NCBI RefSeq assembly: GCF_905475395.1
Contig: NC_058339.1
Coordinates: 37,891,172-37,955,171, forward strand
Reading direction: 5' to 3'
Length of the DNA stretch: 64,000 bases
Source: Chrysoperla carnea
Taxonomy: Eukaryota; Arthropoda; Insecta; Neuroptera; Chrysopidae
Numbering within the stretch: the first letter of the stretch is position 1; each line of letters starts with the position of its first letter. The notes below the pieces were generated by a model. The model saw only the letters and a program-made list of their open reading frames with translations. It was not told the DNA's origin and did not search any database. Of the stretch, positions 23,499 through 35,800 are shown piece after piece. The position numbers were made by a program, and so were the translations under genes.

Positions 23499-26400
23499 CA
23501 TGCGAGGCTTCTATATAGATGTTGTGGTCTATTCAAACCATTTTTTTTTTTTTAGTTTTTGCAATGAAATATATCATAAAATGGAAACCTGATCGTTTCT
23601 GTATATAAAATTTCAAATTTATATATATTTTTGATTTTTTATTTTAAATTTAATTTTACCTTTTTTTTTCCTTTTTGAATCAACGCATAAAAAATAAAAA
23701 CCTTTTTTGGCAACAAACTTAAAACTTTTTTTATATATACGCCATTAAGTTGTTGATAAACAATTTTTTATAATTTGCTTATAAAACTTCCTGAAAAATG
23801 GTTTAGAATTTATTATATTATTCACCAAAAATGACATGGGTATACTCATAATACTATAAAGAAAATATAATGGTTAGACCACATGACCACCCAAATCATT
23901 CTGTGTCATACTTTTTCACCCACAGCTTTTAAAGCTTTAACCTCTAATTTGAAATGAAAATTTTAAGTAAAATTTTAATTTTATTATTCCTGTTATTACA
24001 GACTCGATTGTCTAAAATTTTTATCTACGTCCATGGCATAAGAACTACTTTTCTCACTCAAGATGCGTGGGAAAAATAGCTTGTTTTACAATTTCGAAAA
24101 TAGCTAGAATGTCAATTTTCATGAGAAGGCGCAGCGCACTCAAATTGTTTAGTTAGTTTAATGGTTCAATTAACGTTGGATTTTTATCCACTAAACCTTT
24201 GGTCAACACTTCAAATTTCATAATTTGCAGTCGTTTCCACAAGCAAGGATTATGATGACTATTATTATTATATCTTCGCTCGTGAAAACTACTCCAATTT
24301 GTGAAATTTGAAAGTAGTCATTGTGAATAAAATTTAATTTAACCAAAAAGAAAGCAGCTATTCTCCTTTCAATATTTTATAAATCATCCGTATAAATAAT
24401 TTCCTCGCACATAATGTTCTAAATGAAAATCATTTAATGATAATTTTTCTGCAAGAAATAATTAAATGTCACTTGATGATAATCGTATTACGACTTTGCA
24501 TTGACATTTATTTTATAATGGTGTATTTTATTTGGTATAGAGTCAGTTAGTTCCACCAACTTACCAACTGTTCATTTATTATATTGCATGTTCCAAGACA
24601 AATTGTAAACACGTAGGGTTTCTAAGCTGTGTTTGGCGAAAATTGTATATTTTTCAGTGTTTATTATTTTTTGTTTCCAAGGAATCAAAATGGTATTGTT
24701 TTTCCAATTTTCAAAAATTTTGATACTTAGTTAGTTTGTTTCTATGGTGTTAAAAATATATTTGATGGAAAACTGCTATTGGATTATTGATAACTAGGAG
24801 TTGAAACTCGCCAACTGGCGATTATAATTCGTACTAGTTAAAAACAGAAGAAGTACCGAATGCAGTAGTTACAATTTCGCCTACCAGATATCAATGCTTG
24901 TACAATGCTTCAAATTCAAATCAGATAATTTTTACTATTAAACAGGAAGTGGAACACATTTTTCCAATTTAGCTATTGTCAAATTCAGCCCTAACAAATT
25001 TTTCCTTTACGAAAATGTTTGGGTTGAATAGGATATTCAACAAACATTTACAATTGAATAAAAAGAGGCAAAAATAGATTTTGCCCATCACTCAACCAAG
25101 CATGAAAGCATGATACCCACTTCCGTCATCTCACTCTTTCGAGATTCGAACAAAATGATTTTTCTACTTCTAATCAATTTTCTTCTTGCTTGAATACATT
25201 CCTTAATTAAAGAATATTTCCCAACTTTAGGCTTGCCGATTATGTAAGCTTTTGTAAATGAAAAGACTGTTTAGTGCAGCCTTAGCAGCAATTTGTCAAA
25301 TTTCTGTCTTTTTCTTATAAAATGAGTCCCAAAAATGTGCCCTAAACAATTATGAATAACTCTTTTGAGTTATAATATATTAATTATTAAACGTCAGCAA
25401 ATACAATTTCTTTACATTTTTTACTAGGCAATATACAAGCTTAAAATATTGACCCACAGAATTATCTTAAAACATGCTGTACAAAATAAAATATTCTCAT
25501 TTCTAATTTAAATTCTCATTGAAAATAATATTAACTGTTACATTTTGAAAGGTACACAAATGATTTGTTATATAATTTCCTATATTTTCCGATTTTCCAT
25601 TCACATTTATAAATTCATACGAATATAATAATAATAATAATGAGAAAGCTTTTCTTTTATAAATAATGTCCTTGCCCATCAGTTAGTTAGTTAGTTATTG
25701 TCCTATTATATTATTGTTATATTTAGGTTCAAGGATAATTAATAATCGATCATTATAAGTTTCAATAGAAAAAGCTTCTTTTTTTTTATTACAAAACATG
25801 ATAAAAAGGTGCTGGTAATTATTAAATTTTTTTGTTTTGAAATAATATAAAATCTTTCAATAAGAATGATACTTTTTAAAATTTGAATAAAAAGCAGTTA
25901 AAACAAACAACTGACTGAATTAATTGTTGAAATACTATATATAAAAGGATTGATTAATGACGTATTTGCCTCCAAAAAGTTAATAGTTTAACATTTTACA
26001 CAGGGCTTAAAGAAGTTTTTTCTTATTGTTCACCTTCACAATTTCTCTTATTTATCGAAAAATATTAACTTTTTCTATCAGATCGATTAAAAATTATACT
26101 TTTTATTTGTCAGAGTTTGGGAGTAGCAAAGTTAAAAAGTTCTTGAAGAAGAAAATTGAATATAAAATTTTATAATCTTGTCCTTGAGTGAAGCGTAGTT
26201 TTTGAACTTGGACCCTTTTCCCCAATATCTCAAGAACTTTTGATCTACTCATCACGAACTGGCAGAATATATATACACTGATAATGCATGACCGTAAATC
26301 ACTTTCCATGAATAGTAAATGGTACCCTTCATGATCTGTTTGATATGTATTCGCACCGTGCGTGAGTTTTTTTTGGAGGCGTTTCTATGGTGAAGATACA

Positions 26401-26616
26401 CTACTCTAATTATAGAATTGTATGGATGCATATATAATTACACTTACATTGAAAATTAAATATAATTGTCTCACAAATTTAAATAAATAATTATGATAAT
26501 TTACATTTGAAAAATAATATCTGTGCAATTTGATTTCTTATTTTCACAATTTTTAATGCATTAAGTTTAATTAATTAGTGTTTTTCAATAATTTTAATTT
26601 AACATTTTCTATAACA
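23499..26616. other. AT-rich non-coding stretch
   Basis: I see no exon-like segment and no clear mobile element. The frame at 26103-26309 (minus) has a GC-richer block but no recognisable motif or splice context. Confidence 0.4.
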
Positions 26617-26748
26617 TTAGCATGTAAAGAATTGCAAATTAGTCATAACAGCCTCCTTTAACGCCAAAATTTTCTCTGGAAGAGCTGGCATCGATATTAT
26701 TTTCCCTACCATGACTGCACACACAAAGAATAGGTAGAGATAGGCCAT
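26617..26748 (-). CDS. Candidate short secreted peptide or first exon
   Basis: A minus-strand frame of 43 codons starts MAYLYLFFVCAVMVGKIISM, which reads like a signal peptide, and continues PALPEKILALKEAVM before a stop. The DNA is richer in GC than its surroundings. A good acceptor-like tract (pyrimidine run then tag) lies nine bases before the ATG. No convincing donor or partner exon was found, so this may be a stand-alone small peptide, an orphan exon or chance. Treat it as weak. Confidence 0.25.
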   Translation of the reverse strand: MAYLYLFFVCAVMVGKIISMPALPEKILALKEAVMTNLQFFTC

Positions 26749-27229
26749 CGTACATATCTACCAGAAAAAAACAGCAAAAATGTTTTAAGGATATTTATTG
26801 AAGAATCAGAACACTAGCAGCGTTAAGCCAAAATCCATAACTTACTCACACTTTGTTTTTACGGGATTTGGATCTTAAAATAAAAATTCATTAAATTTCT
26901 TTTTTTTTTAACTGAAGAGTTTTTTTTATAGAGCCGTCTGTAGAGATAGAAACATTATTCAATGTTTTTGTCTCCTCTATTCATGTTACTACAAATTAAA
27001 AAACATGTTAAATGTTTTCATGATTAATTACTTTGAATTTCAGTCGTTATGTTGGGGGTAAAGTCGATATAATTTGTATAACTTTTATGTTATGTATATT
27101 TTAGGTGTTTATTTTTAAGGATTACGTACCAAAAAACAAATTCGAAAAGAATATTTCGATAAAGTATTAGGAGATATAATATCAGAAAATTTTAAACTCA
27201 TATATAACTGATATTCCCATATAATGCAG

Positions 27230-27625
27230 ACTATATAATTTGCGCTCTCGCCAGTAAACAGTGATATTTACGAAAAACAATTTTTACATTTAAACTTCAG
27301 TTCTATCTCTAACGGTTTACAAGATGGGTTCTACGGACCCAAGACCCAATTGACTTATGCTGCTCATTTACGAACTCGACCTCACTTTTTACGTCCTAAG
27401 CAAGCTATAACAATTTCAGCTTGATATCTCTTTTCGTTTTTGAGCAATCGTGGTGACAGATAGACGACAGACAGATGGCAGACAGACGACAGACAGACAG
27501 GCAGACAGACAACCGGAAATGGACTAATTAGGTAATTTTATGAACACCTGTACCAAAATTTTGTTCATAGTATCTATATTTTTAAGCGTTACAAACTTGG
27601 GACTAAACTTAGTATACCTTAGTAT
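27230..27625 (-). repeat. Dispersed repeat family F1, copy 3 (inverted)
   Basis: On the minus strand it carries the F1 blocks: acaaaattttggtacaggtg, ttagtccatttccggttgtc, a GTCT-rich tract, gaggtcgagttcgtaaatga, gggtcttgggtcc. It is the best preserved copy in the window. It contains a (GACA)n simple tract at about 27455-27512. Confidence 0.6.
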
Positions 27626-27972
27626 ATTTCATATACATGGTATAAATATATATAAAATTACAATTGGATAAAAACGAAAAACTGATCCATTAGTATTTCA
27701 ATACAGCTTTGAAATTTATTCGTTAACAAAATAACTATTGATGTAAATTTAGAAGAGTACATAAAAAATTGTTTAAAAAAACAAACAACATGATGAACAA
27801 AAATTCGTTTATAAGTTCATACAATGTTCGAAAATATACGATTTAAATACTCAGTTTCAATAATAAATAATTAGATGTACCTATGTGTTACAAAAATAGA
27901 GCATCAATAGTTTATAAATTTGACTTGAAATTTTAAATTCCTAATTATTGAAAACATTGTTTGTTCTAAATA

Positions 27973-27973
<1 letters not shown>

Positions 27974-28014
<41 letters not shown>
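27974..28014 (+). repeat. Poly(A) run of about 41 bases
   Basis: An uninterrupted A homopolymer. It could be the tail of an unrecognised retroposed sequence or simple slippage. The length in the assembly may be unreliable. Confidence 0.8.
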
Positions 28015-28016
<2 letters not shown>

Positions 28017-28118
28017 ACAAAAACATGTGAAAAATAGTCCGGGTAAGAATGACGCAATCATTTGCAAGTATGACATGAACCTACTACCTGGAAAATATTA
28101 TCTTCATTTCGAAAATTA

Positions 28119-28648
28119 TCCCTATATATTATAAATGTAAATGTAAGGATGCTTGTTTGTTACGCTGTTCACGCAAAAACTAGCGAATGGATTTTAATGT
28201 AACTGTACAGCAATATAGCTCATACATCAGAAAAACACATGAGCTAAAAATTAAAAAGATACAGATACCAAAAAAAAAATTTTTTTTTAATAAATTTAAT
28301 CTGACATTTACTATTTTAAATTTTTACAGAAATCTTAAATTCATTGTTCAAAATGATGATAACAGATGGAGTAGAGTTATGATCATCATTTTGAACCATA
28401 AATTAAAGATTTCTGTACAAATTTAAAATAGTAAATGTTACAATTCATGGCTACCTTTTCTGATATATACTCAATAAATTATGACTGCTTTACAATTTAA
28501 AAAATTGAAAACTGTGCATATCTTTTAGCTGCGTAAAACAATCCCTTCAAGTGTTATGGAACGTTGATAAGTGAGATCAAAGGAGGGGAGGCTATAAAGC
28601 GGTGGTTTTTACTTTTAAGCCCAGTTAAGCGGGTGGGTATCAAGCTAG
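28119..28648 (+). mobile_element. Non-autonomous Helitron, family A, copy 3
   Basis: It starts TCCCTATATATTATAAATG after an A and ends ...gggtatcaagCTAG before a T, with a hairpin (cccagttaagcgggt) before the end. Head and tail match copy 1 at 9285-9728. Unlike copy 1, its middle has a near-perfect inverted repeat with arms at about 28303-28360 and 28381-28438. The open frame at 28187-28426 comes from this palindrome and is not a gene. Confidence 0.75.
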
Positions 28649-28882
28649 TAATTATATACAAAATCATCGACACTTGATTAAAGAAATATAAAATCTTAAA
28701 AATTTAAGAATTAACAATAAATATAAAAACTTTTTATTTTCATTTGCATTGTGAAAATTTTTGTTTAAACTTTTCACTTTTAATATATTTGAATTCAAAG
28801 GTAGTTGAAAAATCGCATAACCCAAGAGAGTATTTAAATATTATACGATTTTCACATGAACAATAAAAACACTGGCCACTTA

Positions 28883-29836
28883 TCTATATCTATAAAGAAG
28901 AAACTGATAAGCTGACTGATAAACTGCAACGCACAGCTTAAACCACTAGAAGCATGCAATTTTGTACACACATTCCTTAAATGACGTAAGTTAAAGTGAG
29001 GGTTGAATGTTTATATGAAACTTCGTTAGTTTTGAAGTTAGAAAAGTAAAAAAATGATATATGAGCTCATGGTTCAAAACAAAAATTTACTATATGACTA
29101 TTTTCAAAAATTCAGGCCCTAAGGCAGGCATTGGCCAATGTGGCTTAGAGAAGTCCCTCAGACTTCTGTAACTAACATACGAGTAAGACAGTGATAACCT
29201 AACCAGTGACAACCAAAAATACGAGTAAGGCAGAGAGACAACATTTTTTTTACTACCTATCTCATTACTATTAGAGAAACTGAGATAGGTAGAAGAGTCG
29301 TATATCCGTCTCGTTTCATCCTCTATAAGTAATGTGGACTTGGATAAAGAGACACACAATAAAGTTTATGGCACACAATAAAGTTACAACAATGATGAGT
29401 TCAACTTAAAATATCTCGCCCATGCCTGCCCCAAGGGGATGATTAAACTGAGCGTTGAAAGTTTATATGAAACTTTATCCTTTTTGAAGTTAGGAATATA
29501 TAAAAATTAAAATATGTGCTCAAGGTTCAGAACAAAAGTTGATTGTATCACTTTTTTTATTTCATCATTTTAGGATACGCGGTAAGCTCCATGACCGAAG
29601 ACCGCGTTATGTGCCAAGAGGATGGGAGTAAAGTTGATGTTTAGAGGGCGAGCTAAACGAGCACAAGCGGGTTGAAGAATAGTATATGGGATATTATTGT
29701 CTATATTAAGAGTAGTATATAGAGCGAATAAGTGAAGTAAAGTAAGGTTCTCTAAATGAATCTATAATTCACTAAATTAATCATTTATAGAATCCATAGA
29801 AATGAATCATTATCACCAGCCAAGGGAAAAAGCTAG
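28883..29836 (+). mobile_element. Helitron-like element, family B, with a nested MITE
   Basis: It starts TCTATATCTATAAAGAAG after an A and ends ...ggaaaaagCTAG before a T, the Helitron signature, with a head (aactgcaacgcacagc, aaccactagaagcatgcaa) of the kind common in insect Helitrons. The internal block gtttatatgaaactt...ttgaagttag occurs twice (about 28985-29095 and 29440-29545). The M1 MITE at 29125-29428 lies between these direct repeats. No helicase coding was seen, so it is non-autonomous. Confidence 0.55.
29125..29428. mobile_element. hAT-type MITE, family M1, copy 2
   Basis: It begins CAGGCATTGGCCAATG and ends ...CGCCCATGCCTG. It is flanked by ccctaagg and ccccaagg, an 8-bp target duplication with one mismatch. 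The interior matches copy 1 (22193-22484) throughout, including tttctctaatagt-type and aaactgagataggtagaaga blocks. It is inserted in the Helitron-like element at 28883-29836 and so is younger than it. Confidence 0.85.
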
Positions 29837-32800
29837 TAACTCATAAGCTCTATAAATGTTGAAATTTTATCTGATTTAATTTCTCGGCCGTTCCATTCTT
29901 AATCAATACATTCATTACGCCACAACATTAGCCAGAAGTTATTTGAGGCATTGTAAAAATTAGCATTTATAGAAGAAAAGTACATACAATGTTTTACAAC
30001 ATTTCCACCATATTTCTTTTATTTTTTTATGTCATAATATTGTATTTTCATCTAATATGAAAATATTTTGCATTAAACTTTCTAACTCATCGAGAAGTAC
30101 CTTAATTTTCAAATACAAGATTCGTACTCAAAAAAAGACAGGTTAAAAAAGTTAGTTATTTTATAATAACATGGTATAAAAACTTTGAAATCAACAAAAA
30201 TTGGCTCTCTTCTACCAATTAAAAATGTTTTCACCATTCTGACCTGGTCTAAAAACATAGAATATGTAGTATTAAAAACATTCTCATATGTTATTTCAGC
30301 GTGAGAGAAACTGGCGAAGGCTGCTTCAGTAACTAGGGATTAATGTTTATTAAGTATTTATAACGAGAGAAGATGTTCATTTATGACTGCAATTGTACAC
30401 TTTAGTTGAAATAAATCTGAAACGAATTGAAATTATTTTTAACTAAAAAGTTCAATAAATAATTGTTAGCCAGATTTTTATACTCAAGTAGTAGGTGCGT
30501 TACGGTTTGCGCCAGGGGAAAAATTTCAACGATAGATATCATATGCCTTGAATTAATATCATCGAATTAGTTCGATAAATATTGATTTTACTTAAAAAAT
30601 GATTGTGCCAAAAATATTATTGAGAAATTTTCTTAGAATTTTTATTTGAAATTTTGGAAAACTTTTTATATTGAATAAAGTTTCAATAGATTTTAAACAG
30701 TGATAACGTTTGAAATTGGAAACAGTCTTCCAATTTCAAAGAGTAAGATAAGAATTTTCTTATCATCTCTGTTTCACTTCGTAAGAAAAACTCTTTCTAC
30801 TCTTCAAGGTATGATTTTTGGAGCTTCATAAATTTTCAAACATTCAAATTTTAAAAATTTTAAACAAAAATTGTTTGAATTATTGTTTCCGAAAGTCATC
30901 TTCACGTAAAATCAATATATATCAAGATATTTGATTGTACTAATCAATTTCAAAAACGCTCCTTTGAAGTTTCACGGGGGGAATGCCATAACTGAAAGTT
31001 TTTAGAGGAACCAACGATTTGAGATGACAGAGATTATAGAATTGGGTATGGAATTCGATTTCGAAGCACACGACAAACAATCATATAAGGACCCCATTCA
31101 GAGGTTAACTGAATTGTTCATCTAAAGATATGTTCCACATTTTTTGTTTGGGTAGTACCAATGTTTATAAAACGCCCGCTTCATGTTTTTATTTTTGTTT
31201 TTAAACATTTGATAATTGAAAATATTCATTTGTTTCGTAAACAACGTGTCATCACCTACGGATATTATAAATTCATTTTTTAATTGCATTGTGAGCATTT
31301 TTTAAATTTCGTACAAAAAAAACAATTTTCAATAAAACAAATGTTATTTTTGACAGAGTGCCTTTAAATTGGTATTTTTATAATTTTTTATGCTATCGCC
31401 TATACTCGAATTTGGTTACTAATAAAAAAAAAATGAATAATGGAAATGACGATTCTTGAAAATTGGATAAATAAAAAATAACTTGCTTTTTAATGGCTTT
31501 ATTTTGGAACTTCACAGTTAATAATAAGTAATACCTGATATGAGATAAAATGTTTTATTTTTAATTTTACCTATTTTTGTGCCAACACTATTTTGACTTT
31601 ATTAGTTTTGGCACAGAAAATGCTAAAAGAATATTTTTTAAGTAACTACATTCACTGAAAAACAACGTCGTATTTCTGTTTAAAGAGTGATTAATGAAAG
31701 GTGAAAATGGAGAAAAGTACTGAGAATTTGTAAAACATTTATTGAAATAGCCAGTTTTCTCTTATTCAAATGCAAAATATCTATAAATGGAATAAATATT
31801 TTTTTAGAGCACTTCCACCATTTTGGGGATAAAAAATCAATTTTTGGTCCATACGACAGAGCTATGGATTTCAAAATAATCATAAAAATTTGTTCGAATT
31901 TTCTTCGTTTATGGCAGTTTTCTAATTAATTTCGTCTTTCTAATTAATCAGTATTATTATTTCCATTCATTTAATAGAACTAAAAATAACCACACTATTT
32001 TTATGAAATAAATTTCGATTTTTGTCCCAATTTCCTATGTTACTCGTTGTTAATTTGGTGGTGGACTGCACAGACTGTAGTGAGCTATGTGCTTTAAACT
32101 TGACAAAACAAATTCCGCGTCGCTTTATCTATTGTCAGCCAAGTTTATCTATTGTCAGTCAGTTCATTTTCAGGTTTGGTTGAAAAATAACTAGCTAGAG
32201 AAAATTGATAATGTGTTAATGCAGTAAAAAGCGATCTCGGAAGTTTAGATGACCGGTGCATTTTACACACCTTTTAAATATTTGAGGGACAAATTATACG
32301 ATAAAAGAATTTTAAGGGTCATTAGCTGAACTATTATCATTTTTTATCAGAGCACGTTTTTTGCAATGATTCAACTAATTTAAATTATGAAAATCGCTCA
32401 CTAAACTCAACTAAATATAATTTAGTCCGTTGAACATTTTACGACCCCTCATTAAAATCAAAAAACATAATTTACTGACACAGTATTATGCACTTTGTAT
32501 CTGCATTTATTTTATTTTATAAAAAGTTTTTGTATGCACTTAAAACAGTTTTATTTTTTATTTTTAAAACATCATTATTATTGTCCATCAAAACAATAAA
32601 ATAGAAATAGTTGTACATTGTATTTAAAATGTTTGCGGATTACTGCCCATTAGAATAATTATGGTTTAAAAATATAAAATCTTTTCTCTGTCGTCATTAA
32701 AGAAATATATACATTAGCGAAAAGGGGTCATAAACAGCATCGTCATCAATTCTAAAGCCATAACATAAATTCTTTTATTTTATTATAGAAATTTTCATAA

Positions 32801-32838
32801 CGGTCCATTTTTACTAAACCTATTGTTTTTTTTTATAG
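29837..32838. other. Non-coding, presumably TMEM132 intron
   Basis: AT-rich DNA up to the acceptor of the first visible TMEM132 exon (ttttttttatag). I looked for a preceding exon ending in phase 1 with a signal peptide and did not find one. No repeat could be assigned with confidence. Confidence 0.45.
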
Positions 32839-35800
32839 GTCAAACATCAAAAGCAGTTGAAGTACATTTTGAAAACAAAGATGGCGGGTTCTTCTTAAAG
32901 CATGTACCCAGACAACATTATCAGTCTTCTGCAGATCTATCGGGTACATCATTGCCACCAAATGTTGGGTCTTCTTCAGAGACAATTCTATCGGTGGATA
33001 GATTTACAGTCTTTCAAAATTCCCAACCAATATCGGTGCGTGCCACATATGGTCCCTTTTCAACAAAACAGACAGTACCAGCTAGATATATTGTTCCTGA
33101 TCCGTTAGATCCAGTTTCCATAACAGAGAAGCAAGCGAAATCAAATGGAAGTTCGTCATTGGTTGTTGATATGCAAGAACTTAGTGCAGCTGCAACGCAT
33201 CACTTAGATATGTCAGCGCATATTGTACGTCATGAAATTCCACGTGACTCTCCTGTGTTACGTGTACTATTTCATACAGGATCGGACCCTGGCGGGCGTA
33301 GACAATTCTTACTGTCGAGGCATCAACGTGTGTGTATTGTTTTGCATGCCACTCTCCCTGGTCGAATTCCATTAACATCCGCATGCAGTCCTGATGGAGA
33401 GGATGGAGTTTGCCTTGCACAAATTGCAATTCCTTCTAAATGGTGGCCACCACTTCCACCACCTGACTCACAAATTCGACCAATGAAAACTCCACCACGT
33501 TTAGTACACTTAGCGTATTCTGTGCTGGAACCAAAACAAGGATGTGTTCCTCGTGTACAAATACAGCCAGTCACACCAATCGGTACAGTTTCTTTAGTAC
33601 CCGCAAGATCATCTTACAAAGAGCTACGTGCAGATGAGTACTTAACAATGCTAGTACCTCATACACCATTGTATCCATTATCCAGAATACATATTCCTGT
33701 ATTCCTTCAAGAAAGTTTAGACATTCCTATTACAATGTTTATTGTACGAGCAAGAGTAAAAAGTGGATTGCGAATATTGGGCGCAGAACCCAGTAACCCA
33801 CATTGGAATATTACAACAGAACTGAACCCAAAACGAACGGGGGCTACTGTCACAGCAGTTTACCGAGATAATTTGCAAAAAAGTGGACAAAACCATAAAA
33901 GTAATTCAGTACCAAAGTAAGTACTGATTTTTCACTTAATGATTTGGGGATATAATTAATTTTCTCATTTTGTTCACAGTGTAAATGAAATTTTTACATG
34001 GTTACTAGAAGTAGCTGAAGATAGTGCTGAATTATGGGATGGAGCACGGATTGTTTGGACAGTTCGTTATTTGGGTGCTATAGATATTGGCACATCCCAG
34101 AAAACAAATTATTCGCATAACAATCCACCTGTAGCATTTCAACAGCCAATTACAAGTGCTGGCATAACAATGGTTGGTGACGATCATGTGACATACGCGC
34201 CACATGTTCAAGATTTGTTCACTGGACAACAAGAAGGCCGTAAAAAGCTAACTGCTAGATTAGAAGTGCAAAAAGATGATATCCAGGCAGTTTTACCCAT
34301 AAGCAAAGTGAGTATTTAACAAAGTGATTTACAAATATCTAAAAATATTTGATTGTCTAAAATTAATTTTCGTTTTCCAGAATTGGGAAGTCATGAATAC
34401 AGCAGTATTAACTGGTCGTCAAGTCTCACAAACAATGAAAGTGTTTATTGTATCCCAAGCGGGGAAAGCTGCAGATGTTACTTTACAATCTTCATGCCAT
34501 TCTGAGGATGAAAGTGTTTTAAAGGTAAATGATTTCAAAAAAATTTTAGACAAGTTCCCTTTATAATCGAAATTCGTACACTTTACAGGTATCCTCATCT
34601 TGTAGTTCAGTATATGTAGACGGAACAGAAGCACGAGGATCTGTAAATGGGTCGGTTCTAGTAAAATATGGTACATACACGGGGTTGGCACAATTTACAG
34701 TATGGATGCCAGAATTTCCGTTAGAGATAACAGTGCCAGATGTGAGATTATCACAAATAAAATCGTGGAAAGTAATGTCAAATTTTATTAACCCAGCAAA
34801 ATCAAATCGACCGGAACGTTCTTATAACTGGCCAAATAATGATAATGGTGGAATGTTTACGGACGAAATGAATGGAATTGGAACAGACCAACCAGTATGT
34901 CGATTACGATATCAGCAAACACCAGTTGATGTATATGGTCGTTTCTTAGCTACAGATCATGATTCAGGACGTATTAGTTATTTTATATCCCGGCGTAGTT
35001 GGCTACGTGTTACTGATTTAGTAACATCATTGTTACGTGTTAGTGATCCCAGAATTGCTACTCTATCTGGTCGTATTTTACAAGGTCATACAATGGGACG
35101 ATCTGAAGTGCAAGTGTTATCTCCAATTACTGGACGAGTGATTGGTGCAAAAGAAATCCGTGTAGTGAATGATAAAGTTAGTATAACAAAATTATCAGTG
35201 AGCGTGATTTCTGGATTACAATTAAACATATCACCGGATAGTACAATTGAAAATGGGTATATTGCAGAAACAAGTGTAACGAAACGCTTAACAGCACAAT
35301 ATCAGGTACGGTTTCAATTCAAATTTCAAATCATGGAAAGAAATTTGTCACTCTTTCGTTTTTAGGAGGGCTTATTAGATATTGAACTAGATTTTTCGGA
35401 TGGATCCAAAATACCATTAAGAGATGTTAATGACGCTGATTATCATTTAGTTGTAGAGAGCTTAAATTCTGATGTTGTAGCATTTGCACCGATGGTTGCT
35501 TCACATCATCCTCGCGTCATAGCTATCGGCGAAGGTAATACTTTTTCAAATACAGAAATAATTCTCAATTCTATCAAATTAAAACTTTTTCAGGAAGTGG
35601 CGATTTATTAAAAGTCACATTACTTTTAAATGACGAATGTCGTCTGCAATCGAGAGGAAAACCAGCTGGGAAATCAAATGGTATTCTGGCGTTTACTTCA
35701 ACGTCTGTAGATGTTGATTTTACCGCGGCCGAAATTCCACACAGACCTGATTTTGTGCAGAATGATGGTGGAATGCCAATAAAAGATGAACATCATGAAC

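Noticed and set aside
27455-27512. CRISPR-like array of short repeats
   Set aside because: It is a (GACA)n simple repeat inside dispersed repeat F1, without spacers, in a eukaryotic genome.
28187-28426. 79-codon plus-strand frame
   Set aside because: It spans the palindrome inside a Helitron copy and has no protein-like features.
33181-33574. Minus-strand open frames inside the TMEM132 exon
   Set aside because: They are shadows of the plus-strand TMEM132 frame, which has family motifs and good splice sites.
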